Shown here one piece after another: positions 7,247 through 14,594 of a DNA stretch of 21,293 bases. The translations under genes were made by a program, and so were the position numbers. The stretch covers positions 1 to 21,293 of the IMG/VR virus record IMGVR_UViG_3300044961_000333, one strand, 5' to 3'. Within the stretch, counting starts at the first letter, position 1. Each line of letters starts with the position of its first letter. The notes beneath the pieces were generated by a model. That model had not been told where the DNA came from. It saw only the letters and a program-made list of their open reading frames with translations, and did not search any database. This DNA comes from a virus.

Positions 7247-8064
7247 AGCATCTCATCATCGACGGTATGAATTTTGCCTGGAGATCCAAAGTCTGGGGAC
7301 CCGCGCGTGACGCGCCCGGTTTCATTTTCTTTCGCAACCTGAAGGCTCTCGTTGAGATGCACCAGCCCGATTACGTCTGGTATGTTTTGGAGGGTCGCCC
7401 GCAGGCGCGTCATGACATCGCGCCGACGTACAAGGCCAACCGCATCCTGGCTCCGGACGATCCGAAGCTGCAGGAGCGCAAGGATTTCATGTCCGAGATC
7501 CGATCTGCCGTGGGTATCATGGCGACGTATCTTCCCATCTCGACCGTGCGGCATCCGCATTGGGAGTGTGACGATACGATTTTCAATCTCGTCAAGAAAG
7601 CCTTGCAACACGAATCAGAAGTGATCGTGTCGTCGAGCGATTCCGATTTCATCCAGCTCATCCAGGATTTTCCCAAAGCTAAGCTGTGGAATCATACCAA
7701 GAAAGTCTATGTCGAGGCTCCGGAGTATGATTACGTGACGTGGAAGGCCCTCCGCGGCGACGGATCCGACAACATCAAGGGAGTCAAGGGAGTTGGCGAC
7801 AAGACGGCGCAGAAGCTGATGGCCGATCAGGATTCGTTGATCGAGTTCCTGACTGAGGATTCGAATCGGGCTCAGTTCGAGAGAAACGTCTCTCTCATTC
7901 GCTTTCACGAGTTCTCGGACGAAGAGCGGGCCCAAATCGAGCATTCTCGTGGCATGTTTGATCCCGATTTCATGCGTAATTATTTCGAGAGCTGCGGCTA
8001 TCCGTCCATGCTGTCTGAGACGTATTGGCCCACGTTCGTCGCGACTTTCGAAAGGCTGAAATGA
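7243..8064 (+). CDS. rnh: T4 RNase H-like 5'-3' exonuclease (FEN family)
   Basis: A 273-residue 5' nuclease. Metal-binding acids are visible in order: D7 (LIIDGMN), D110-D111 (ECDD), D133 and D135 (SSSDSDFIQL), and D173/D176 (GDGSDN). A helix-3-turn-helix follows (GVKGVGDKTAQKL, residues 180-192). The basic TYKANR at 62-67 matches the Tyr/Lys/Arg helix of the family. The stretch from VSSSDSDF to KKVYV reads like T4 Rnh. The enzyme should remove RNA primers and flaps from lagging-strand DNA. The ATG overlaps the preceding stop and its own stop overlaps the aminotransferase start (ATGA both times). Length is close to T4 Rnh (305). Confidence 0.92.
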   Translation: MKHLIIDGMNFAWRSKVWGPARDAPGFIFFRNLKALVEMHQPDYVWYVLEGRPQARHDIAPTYKANRILAPDDPKLQERKDFMSEIRSAVGIMATYLPISTVRHPHWECDDTIFNLVKKALQHESEVIVSSSDSDFIQLIQDFPKAKLWNHTKKVYVEAPEYDYVTWKALRGDGSDNIKGVKGVGDKTAQKLMADQDSLIEFLTEDSNRAQFERNVSLIRFHEFSDEERAQIEHSRGMFDPDFMRNYFESCGYPSMLSETYWPTFVATFERLK

Positions 8065-9104
8065 ACGATCCCCTCGTTCGAACGACTTTACCTGCCGGCT
8101 GGATTGATTTGGGTATCGGAGATGCCAAAGCCGTCCGTCGAGCGTTCGAGCGCACCTTTGGTTTCGGTTTCGATATGTTTCGAAGCGCCGATCGAGACAC
8201 GCTTTTCGATTATCAGCCTCCTTCGGGCTTGCGACCGCTTGTTTCCTATCTCGAAGCTCGTCACAACCAGCCCGTCGTAATCACGTCAGGAGCCAAGCAA
8301 GGGCTCTGCGCCGCTTTTTCGGCGTTGAAGTCTTTAGGCCATCGCAAGCTTGGTTTGCGAGTTCCTTATTGGTGCCAGCTGCCGCCCGCCATCAAGAGCG
8401 AGGGACTGAATCCTGTGTTCGTTAAGGGCAGCTATCGATTTAGTTTCAATCCTCGCGAACCGAGCGCTTTTGATTCGTATCTGCTTGTAAGTCCGGGCAA
8501 TCCGGACGCGTACGTCGAGAATCCGGATTACATAGAGAAGCTCAAGCTAGCTCGTATTCCCGTCATTCACGACGCTGCGTATAACACACGAGCTTATACG
8601 GGATTCTTGCACTCGCACGATAAGTTCGACGCTGATGTCGAAATTTACAGCTTCTCCAAGATGTTTGGATTGAGTGGGCTACGAGTGGGTTACTGCGTCG
8701 TTCGTAACGACGCCATCTATAAACATATGCTCGATTATGTCGAAACGAAGACGGTGGGTGTCAGCAGCCTTTCCCAAAACTTCGTCCTATCGGCGCTCGA
8801 GCGCGGCGACTATCCGGTCGGCGTCAACAAGAAATTGGTGCACGTCTTTGAGGACGCTGCCAAACTCGAGCTCAGAGCTTCAGCTGAGCAGTTTAAGCGA
8901 CTCGATAAACTGAAGCCGCATCACATGATGATTGGTCCCATGTTCGGATGGTTCCGAAACGATGGAATCGATTTTGAAAAGCATCGAATCCACGTCATGG
9001 ACGGCAAACACTTCGGTGCCCCGGGTTATGTGCGTATCAATTTCGCCGCCGGTTCGGAAGTCTGCCGAGAGGCCGTCGATCGGATTCTATCTGAGACGGT
9101 GTAA
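8061..9104 (+). CDS. PLP-dependent class I/II aminotransferase
   Basis: A 347-residue enzyme. SFSKMFGLSGLRVGY carries the PLP-binding lysine (K200) and the phosphate/carboxylate Arg (R208). NPDA (N147), D171 and Y174 (HDAAY) sit where fold-type I aminotransferases bind the cofactor ring. YQPPSGLRPL near 51-60 matches the family's YGPxxG region, and VPYW occupies the usual PYW position. The substrate is not clear; the nearest layout is aspartate- or histidinol-phosphate-type. The start at 8061 overlaps the Rnh stop (ATGA); an upstream in-frame ATG at 8025 lies inside rnh. An intact aminotransferase is unusual for a phage and is probably an auxiliary metabolic or modification gene. Confidence 0.92.
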   Translation: MNDPLVRTTLPAGWIDLGIGDAKAVRRAFERTFGFGFDMFRSADRDTLFDYQPPSGLRPLVSYLEARHNQPVVITSGAKQGLCAAFSALKSLGHRKLGLRVPYWCQLPPAIKSEGLNPVFVKGSYRFSFNPREPSAFDSYLLVSPGNPDAYVENPDYIEKLKLARIPVIHDAAYNTRAYTGFLHSHDKFDADVEIYSFSKMFGLSGLRVGYCVVRNDAIYKHMLDYVETKTVGVSSLSQNFVLSALERGDYPVGVNKKLVHVFEDAAKLELRASAEQFKRLDKLKPHHMMIGPMFGWFRNDGIDFEKHRIHVMDGKHFGAPGYVRINFAAGSEVCREAVDRILSETV

Positions 9105-9112
9105 TTAAAGTC

Positions 9113-9559
9113 ATGAAAAAGTTGTCTTTGACCCTGGGCATGATCTGGGCGTCTCCTATTACGCTCGTTTGCTTCATCTTCTATGTGCTGCCTTTTTGGC
9201 TTTTGGGATGGTACGAGTACATCGGTTGGTATGAGAATTGCTGGGCCTGGAAACTAAGAATAGAAGCACCCGAATTCGTCCATAGGTTGTGGAAAGGATG
9301 GACCGGACACTGCGTCGGTAACATGATCGTCATGGTCGAACGACCCGACATGTCCAAGAGATTTCAGGTCATATTGGCGCACGAGCAACAGCACGTTCTT
9401 CAGTGCATGAAACTGGGAATCTTCCAGCCTATCCTCTATTACGCCAATCGCCTGGTCATCAAGTGGGCCTGCAAGAATTCTCATTCGTATTACGACAATC
9501 CGTTCGAAATCGACGCTCGTCGCGGCGCAGGCCAATATATCAACTATAAGCAGCGCTAA
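9113..9559 (+). CDS. Membrane-anchored HExxH metallopeptidase-like protein
   Basis: A 148-residue protein. Residues about 7-33 form a hydrophobic membrane segment rich in Trp and Phe. HEQQH at 90-94 is a zinc-protease HExxH motif, and E132 in NPFEIDARR is a plausible third ligand, giving the HExxH...E order of gluzincins. An aromatic stretch (WYEYIGWYENCWAWK) follows the membrane segment. It precedes a cluster of wall-degrading enzymes, so a role at the cell envelope is likely. The small size and the lack of a recognised family leave open that it is a structural or inactive relative. Confidence 0.75.
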   Translation: MKKLSLTLGMIWASPITLVCFIFYVLPFWLLGWYEYIGWYENCWAWKLRIEAPEFVHRLWKGWTGHCVGNMIVMVERPDMSKRFQVILAHEQQHVLQCMKLGIFQPILYYANRLVIKWACKNSHSYYDNPFEIDARRGAGQYINYKQR

Positions 9560-9588
9560 CTTTCTACTTAAACGTTGGGAGGTGCGCG

Positions 9589-10707
9589 ATGCCGATCAAC
9601 GTTTCACAAGTCAAGTGGTCAGCTTACGCCGGATTCGAGGGTCCGGTCTTTTACGGTAGCAAGTCATTCAAGATTCCTGAGAATCCCACCTTCCTACATA
9701 AATGCATGGCGATCATCTCGGCCGTCGAAGGGCATATTGACGCCGTCAACATGTACGACTCGGGTATCGTCTCAGTTGGCACCGTGCAGTGGATCGAAAG
9801 AGGCGTGAGCTCCGTTTCTGACATGATCGGAAAAGTGGCCGATGAGCTCGGACTTTATTACGTCAACACGGTTCTAGCGCCGGCTCTGAAGATGTCCAAT
9901 GCCGTCTTTAAGAAGAATTCCAAAGGTAAGTGGAGGTTCTTCATGACAAAGGATGGCAAGGAGATCGAAGTCAATACGGTCGCTACGCAGCAGCAATGCT
10001 TCCTTTCTTGCGACGGTAAGAAAGGATCCTGGAAGCCCGAAAACGTCCTGCATGCCAAGACATGGTGCGCGGCTATAGCTTCATTGTGGGATTCGGAAGA
10101 GGCGTGTCGAACCCAAATCGAATTTTCGGCTGGGAGATTGCTGCCTTGGTTCGTGACACCCAACGCAAAGAAGATTCTCTTTTCCGATCCCGATGAAACG
10201 GGTTGGAAAGGTCTGCTAAAGGCCGTCTACATCCAATACGCCGTCAACATTCCGGCTTTGGCCGATCGCAATCTGGTTATCGGAGATCGAGAGTCCAAGT
10301 TTCCGAAATGGTCTCGAGAGTATTGCCTGGATGTCATCGTGCAACTGGCCTTCGGATCAGGTGTGACTCTTTGGCCCATTCGTTACTCGGGCCTCATCAA
10401 GCGAGCCGAGGCCCTCTTTGGAGTGACTCTTCCTGCTTCGGCCAAAGAATTGTCTCAGAAAAAGTGGAGAGTTCAGAGCCCGGCACCCGCGCCCGAACCC
10501 TCTCCCATTGTGCCCGACCCGATCGTACCATCGCCCACGCCTGTTGTTGTCGAGCCTGAACCCGAACCGATCAAGCCGATTCCGCCTGCCCCGCCGACGC
10601 CTCCTCCCGTTGAGGAGAACAATTCGTCTCGAAAGATGCTTATAATCATGCTAGCAGCCGGTGGTCTTCTGACGATCCTGACGAGACTCATTGACTCATG
10701 CAGGTGA
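9589..10707 (+). CDS. Lysozyme/transglycosylase-like enzyme with Pro-rich linker and C-terminal membrane segment
   Basis: A 372-residue protein. Near the N-terminus, SAVEGHIDAVNMYDSG and then SVGTVQW (residues 45-68) resemble lytic transglycosylase/muramidase active sites, with E47 as candidate catalytic Glu. A large domain follows to about 295. A Pro/Glu-rich linker (about 297-345) leads to a hydrophobic segment at about 350-367 and a short basic end. The enzyme would be tail-anchored, or held in the membrane like other membrane-tethered lysins. A strong GGGAGG lies 6 bases before the ATG, one of the best ribosome-binding sites in the window. Its stop abuts the second Nudix gene. Confidence 0.75.
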   Translation: MPINVSQVKWSAYAGFEGPVFYGSKSFKIPENPTFLHKCMAIISAVEGHIDAVNMYDSGIVSVGTVQWIERGVSSVSDMIGKVADELGLYYVNTVLAPALKMSNAVFKKNSKGKWRFFMTKDGKEIEVNTVATQQQCFLSCDGKKGSWKPENVLHAKTWCAAIASLWDSEEACRTQIEFSAGRLLPWFVTPNAKKILFSDPDETGWKGLLKAVYIQYAVNIPALADRNLVIGDRESKFPKWSREYCLDVIVQLAFGSGVTLWPIRYSGLIKRAEALFGVTLPASAKELSQKKWRVQSPAPAPEPSPIVPDPIVPSPTPVVVEPEPEPIKPIPPAPPTPPPVEENNSSRKMLIIMLAAGGLLTILTRLIDSCR

Positions 10708-11148
10708 ATGATGAAAAACGTACTCAAACAATACATCAGGGAGGCTCTAGCCTCTATGGAACCTGAGCCTCCGATCAAGGAGAAGGTGGCGGCGTGCGTC
10801 CTCGTCATCTCTTCTGACGGTAGGATTTTAGCCGTCTCTCGTAAGCACGATCCTACCGATTTCGGTTTGCCGGGTGGCAAGGTCGATCCTGGGGAGGAGC
10901 CTTGGGAAGCGGCGCGCCGCGAATGTCGAGAAGAGACGGGACTTGAAGTGACGAACATGATTCGTACTCCCTTTCATGATGAACTCGACGACAACGGCTA
11001 TCGCTGCCTTACGTTCAAGGCTGTCGTCAACGGAGACATCAATACAGACGAAGCGGGTGTCGTGCGTTGGGTCGACCCCGGGACGTTGATGGCCGGGTCA
11101 TTTGGACCTTACAACACTAAAGTTCTGAGGAAAGCGGGCTTGATATGA
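10708..11148 (+). CDS. Nudix hydrolase with capsid-targeting-like N-terminus
   Basis: A 146-residue protein with a full Nudix box (GGKVDPGEEPWEAAR then RECREETGL, about residues 54-76). The N-terminus, MMKNVLKQYIREALAS, has I10-R11-E12|A13 at the same offset as the protein at 6507 and resembles T4 capsid-targeting segments. The Nudix fold starts at about residue 24, so the tag is an added N-terminal piece. It may be packaged in the head and delivered with the DNA to act on host nucleotides or capped RNA; this is inference. ATG follows the previous stop directly, and the stop overlaps the VanY gene (ATGA). Confidence 0.92.
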   Translation: MMKNVLKQYIREALASMEPEPPIKEKVAACVLVISSDGRILAVSRKHDPTDFGLPGGKVDPGEEPWEAARRECREETGLEVTNMIRTPFHDELDDNGYRCLTFKAVVNGDINTDEAGVVRWVDPGTLMAGSFGPYNTKVLRKAGLI

Positions 11149-11936
11149 GAGTTTTGAGGAAGGGAATGGTCGGTGATGATGTCATCGCCTGGCAGAATTT
11201 TTTGAGAGGTCTTTTGCCCGATTCTTTGGTCGTCGTCACCGGAAATTTCGATGACGTTACGCACAATGAGACCGTTCGGTTTCAAAAGATGAGCGGTTTG
11301 CGGCCCGACGGCGTCGTCGGTCCCAATACGGCAGGATCAGCTCTCAAATTGGGCTATCACGCCATGACAGACGATTCTTCCGACGACACGGGTCCCAATT
11401 GGCCAGCTAAACCAGCGGGAGTCTCATCCCTCTCCGCCGCGGATAGAGAAAAGTTGTTTGGCAAGTTTTCCTATGTGCCCGCGCCCAGTCAGTGGAATCC
11501 CGAAGGCATCAAAATCACGGACAACTGGGCTGCCAACAATATCACGACTGTCAGCGTCCCGCAGCTGATGCTTGTCAACGGCGGTCCCAAAGACGGCAAA
11601 GTGAGCTTTCACGTCAAGGGAGCTAAACAGCTGCAGGATCTTTTTTCTGAGTGGGAATCGGCGGGTCTGATGAATCGAGTGCTGACGTGGGGCGGTTCGT
11701 GGGTCCCTCGTTACGTGAGAGGTTCTCGTACGTATCTTTCCAATCATTCGTGGGGTACGGCTTTCGATATCAACGCTCAGTGGAACGGATTGGGAGCCCG
11801 GCCGGCGACTAAGGGTCTGAAAGGCTCAGTCCGCGAATTGGTCACCATCGCTGACAAGCACGGTTTCTTTTGGGGCGGCTGGTGGGACGGACGACCAGAC
11901 GGGATGCATTTCGAGTGCTACAAAATCATTCCGTGA
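11145..11936 (+). CDS. Peptidoglycan-binding domain plus VanY/M15-type peptidase (endolysin-like)
   Basis: A 263-residue protein. Residues 3-68 are a PG_binding_1 domain (LRKGMVGDDVIAWQNFL... RPDGVVGPNTAGSAL). Residues about 150-263 carry the M15 metallopeptidase zinc site: H201 and D208 in NHSWGTAFDIN, and H255 in DGMHFE. Such enzymes cut peptide stems of peptidoglycan (D-Ala-D-Ala carboxypeptidase or L-Ala-D-Glu endopeptidase). There is no signal peptide, so export would need a holin or another factor. It follows the Nudix gene by an ATGA overlap and its own stop overlaps a GIY-YIG start (GTGA). With the muramidase-like protein it probably forms the lysis or virion-entry set. Confidence 0.92.
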   Translation: MRVLRKGMVGDDVIAWQNFLRGLLPDSLVVVTGNFDDVTHNETVRFQKMSGLRPDGVVGPNTAGSALKLGYHAMTDDSSDDTGPNWPAKPAGVSSLSAADREKLFGKFSYVPAPSQWNPEGIKITDNWAANNITTVSVPQLMLVNGGPKDGKVSFHVKGAKQLQDLFSEWESAGLMNRVLTWGGSWVPRYVRGSRTYLSNHSWGTAFDINAQWNGLGARPATKGLKGSVRELVTIADKHGFFWGGWWDGRPDGMHFECYKIIP

Positions 11937-12523
11937 ATTCGTATGTGTACTGCATCACTAATTTAGTGAACGGTAAACGTTATGTTGGCAAGACGAATCA
12001 TCCTAATCGTCGATGGAAGGATCATTGCAATCCGGATCTAAAGTCTTCGGGAGGTATGATCATACCCTTCGCAATTATGAAATACGGCGCTCAGAATTTC
12101 AAATTTGAGATCGTTGCAGAATGTTCTTCTGAAGAAGAGGCTTTCGAACTTGAAAAGAAGTTCATCGTCGAATGGCAGACAACGGATCGGTCTAAGGGCT
12201 ACAATATGAATGAAGGTGGTTGTGGAGGTATTAATCCGACTCCAGAAGTTCGAGAGAAAATTGGAGCTCGACACCGAGGTAAGAAAATTTCTGACAAACA
12301 GAAAGAAATGATTTCGAAAGTTCATAAGGGCAAAGTGATGTCCGAAGAGTCTTGTCGAAAAATGTCTGCATCTCGTACGGGATCTGGAAACGGTCGTTAC
12401 GGAATGATTGCTTCAGAAGAGACTAAAGCTAAAATGAAAAAGCCTCATCGATGTTCTCTTTGCGGACGAACGGGTCATATCAAACCAACCTGTAGAAAAA
12501 CTCGTAGTATGATACTTCCCTAA
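11933..12523 (+). CDS. GIY-YIG homing endonuclease with NUMOD3 and C-terminal zinc knuckle
   Basis: A 196-residue protein read from GTG at 11933, which overlaps the VanY stop (GTGA). VYCITNLVNGKRYVGKT is the GIY-YIG motif, R27 (NRRWKDH) the catalytic Arg, the Glu lies in FELEKKFI, and GYNMNEGG follows. NUMOD3-type repeats run from about 115 to 170. The C-terminus has CSLCGRTGHIKPTC, an exact CX2CX4HX4C zinc knuckle, unusual in this family. An upstream start inside the VanY gene would add improbable sequence. The gene looks complete. Confidence 0.9.
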   Translation: MNSYVYCITNLVNGKRYVGKTNHPNRRWKDHCNPDLKSSGGMIIPFAIMKYGAQNFKFEIVAECSSEEEAFELEKKFIVEWQTTDRSKGYNMNEGGCGGINPTPEVREKIGARHRGKKISDKQKEMISKVHKGKVMSEESCRKMSASRTGSGNGRYGMIASEETKAKMKKPHRCSLCGRTGHIKPTCRKTRSMILP

Positions 12524-12530
12524 AAAACGC

Positions 12531-12538
12531 GATAAGAT
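12531..12538 (+). promoter_or_regulatory. Late-promoter-like box GATAAGAT
   Basis: This box starts 14 bases before the ATG of the dehydrogenase gene, which has no Shine-Dalgarno sequence. Confidence 0.35.
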
Positions 12539-12544
12539 CTTCCC

Positions 12545-13813
12545 ATGTCGGAAGGTCGGATCGTTGTCGTTGGTTTGGGTTACGTCGGGCTGCCGCTAGC
12601 TGTTGAGCTGGCTAAGAAATTTGAGGTCGTCGGCGTCGACAAGGACCCCACCCGGATATCCCAGCTTAAAGCGGGATATGATCGAACGGGAGAGATCAGA
12701 TCAGACGATCTGATCTCAACTACAGCCGCCTGGGAGACGTCCCTATCGGGAGTCACGGGTACGTTTTATATCGTGGCGGTTCCCACGCCTGTCGATAAGC
12801 GTAACGATCCGGACTTCCGACCGCTTGATTCGGCCAGCAAGTGGGTGGGAGAGCGTCTGAAGAGCGGTGACGTCGTTGTTTATGAGTCGACGGTCTACCC
12901 GGGTGCCACCGAAGAGCGCTGCTTGCCGATCCTGCTGAAGGAATCGAAGCTACAACGCAAGGATATCGGTCTGGGTTATTCTCCCGAACGAATCAATCCC
13001 GGAGACAAGGAACACACCCTGACTCGAGTGACGAAAGTCATCTCGGCTGATTCTCCCGAAACGATGGAGAGGGTCGCTTTCGTCTATTCGGTCGTCGCCC
13101 CCATTTTCGAAGCCAAGAGCATTAAGGCGGCGGAGGCTGCTAAGGTCATCGAAAACACGCAGAGGGATCTTAATATCGCTCTGATGAATGAACTGTCCCT
13201 CATCTTTGAAAAGATGGACCTGCGGACGGAGGATGTCCTCGCCGCGGCCCGGACCAAGTGGAATTTTCTCGACTTCAAACCGGGTCTCGTCGGTGGGCAC
13301 TGCATCGGAGTAGATCCTTACTATCTGACGTATAAGGCTCGCGAGATGGGTCATCATCCTGAAGTCATCTTGTCGGGTCGTAGAGTCAATGATTCGATGG
13401 CTAGCTGTGTCGCTCGAAAAACGGTGCAGCTTTTGCAAGGAGTCCCCAAGATTCAGCGCGGGTATCGTGTCCTCGTCCTCGGAGCGACCTTCAAAGAAAA
13501 CTGCCCTGATACCCGCAATAGTAAGGTGCCTGATCTTGTTCGAGAGCTCGAGGCCTTAGGCGCGGCGGTCACCCTTGTCGATCCCTTTGCTCATCCGGCC
13601 GAATTTTTCGAAGAATACGGAGTCGATGTCAGAAATGAGCTACCTGTATCGTCAAAATATGATGGAGTAATCCTGGCCGTGCCTCACAAGCAATACCTTG
13701 ATATCGTTTCGAAAATGGTTCCGACGTGGCTCACGGACTACTGTGTCTTGGTCGATGTCAAGAGCGTTCTAGACCCTCTCGACTATGTCAGGTATACGTA
13801 TTGGAGTCTATGA
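12545..13813 (+). CDS. UDP-glucose/GDP-mannose dehydrogenase family enzyme (TviB/WecC-like)
   Basis: A 422-residue enzyme of normal family length. GLGYVGLP (10-17) is the NAD-binding Rossmann loop; YSPERINPG (145-153), K200 and N204 in AKVIENTQRDLN, and C253 in GGHCIGVDPYY are the active-site elements of enzymes that oxidise nucleotide-sugar C6 alcohols to acids. The pattern is closest to UDP-N-acetylhexosamine dehydrogenases. It would act in the cytoplasm to make uronic acids for surface polysaccharide, or for a sugar put on phage DNA or protein; no glycosyltransferase is visible nearby. No frameshift or missing residue is seen. Confidence 0.95.
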   Translation: MSEGRIVVVGLGYVGLPLAVELAKKFEVVGVDKDPTRISQLKAGYDRTGEIRSDDLISTTAAWETSLSGVTGTFYIVAVPTPVDKRNDPDFRPLDSASKWVGERLKSGDVVVYESTVYPGATEERCLPILLKESKLQRKDIGLGYSPERINPGDKEHTLTRVTKVISADSPETMERVAFVYSVVAPIFEAKSIKAAEAAKVIENTQRDLNIALMNELSLIFEKMDLRTEDVLAAARTKWNFLDFKPGLVGGHCIGVDPYYLTYKAREMGHHPEVILSGRRVNDSMASCVARKTVQLLQGVPKIQRGYRVLVLGATFKENCPDTRNSKVPDLVRELEALGAAVTLVDPFAHPAEFFEEYGVDVRNELPVSSKYDGVILAVPHKQYLDIVSKMVPTWLTDYCVLVDVKSVLDPLDYVRYTYWSL

Positions 13814-13820
13814 GGTCCAC

Positions 13821-14594
13821 ATGAAGACTCCGAAGCTGGGTGGATGGCGGCCCGAAGCGCCAGATTCCGAAGATCATCTGCTAGCCGATCATCCCGCCAA
13901 GATGATTCTCAAAGAGAGTCCATCCAACGGCATCGTTGATCTACGTAAATGGTGCTCTCCTGTCGAAGATCAGAGGGATCTGGGATCGTGTGTCGGTAAT
14001 GCCGTCGTTGGCGGTCTAGAGCTGCTACAGATTCGTAATGGACAGCCGCTCAAGGATCTGTCTCGTCTCTTCGTTTATTACAATTCCAGGCTGATGCATC
14101 AACAGGCCGATGTCGACGAAGGCACGTATATCAGGTTGGCGATGGGCACTCTATCGGCTTTGGGTACATGTTCGGAGGCCAAGTGGCCGTATGACACGTC
14201 CAAGGTCTTTTATCGACCCAGCTGGGGAGCCTATCGAGAGGCCTACGCTAATAAGATTCAGAGCTACTATCGTATCGACGGCACGGGCTCCTATCGTCTG
14301 ACTCTCATCAATAAGGCTTTGGAGGCGGGCAATCCTGTCGTCTTTGGCTGCATGGTCGACAATCATTTCATAAGCACAGGTGGCGACGGTAAGGTTTCTA
14401 TGCCGCGGCCCGGGCGAGCAGTGCAGGGCAGTCACGCCATGCTCATCGTCGGTTATAAGGATTTCGGTCGAACATTGATCGTTCGCAACTCTTGGGGTAC
14501 GGGTTGGGGAGATCACGGTTATTGTTACATCCCGGATACGTACCTCGATGCCACCGATGCCAACGATTTCTGGGTACCATTTCTTTCTATATAA
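13821..14594 (+). CDS. Papain-like (C1A) cysteine peptidase
   Basis: A 257-residue protein with all elements of the papain active site: Q51 and C57 (VEDQRDLGSCVGN), H205 (GSHAMLIVGY) and N223 (VRNSWGTGWGDHGY). There is no signal peptide or clear propeptide; the first 35 residues (with WRPEAPDSEDH) are short. The ATG at 13821 follows AGGT and lies 7 bases after the dehydrogenase stop; an ATG at 13785 inside that gene would add 12 residues. It may process a phage or host protein, or help entry. It converges with, and overlaps by 8 bases, the endonuclease gene on the other strand. Confidence 0.93.
   Translation: MKTPKLGGWRPEAPDSEDHLLADHPAKMILKESPSNGIVDLRKWCSPVEDQRDLGSCVGNAVVGGLELLQIRNGQPLKDLSRLFVYYNSRLMHQQADVDEGTYIRLAMGTLSALGTCSEAKWPYDTSKVFYRPSWGAYREAYANKIQSYYRIDGTGSYRLTLINKALEAGNPVVFGCMVDNHFISTGGDGKVSMPRPGRAVQGSHAMLIVGYKDFGRTLIVRNSWGTGWGDHGYCYIPDTYLDATDANDFWVPFLSI

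Noticed and set aside
10203-10559. 118-residue open frame inside the lysozyme-like gene
   Set aside because: It is an out-of-frame shadow of a well-supported gene.
14151-14516. 121-residue open frame on the minus strand in the papain-like gene
   Set aside because: The + strand frame has all catalytic motifs; the opposite frame has none.
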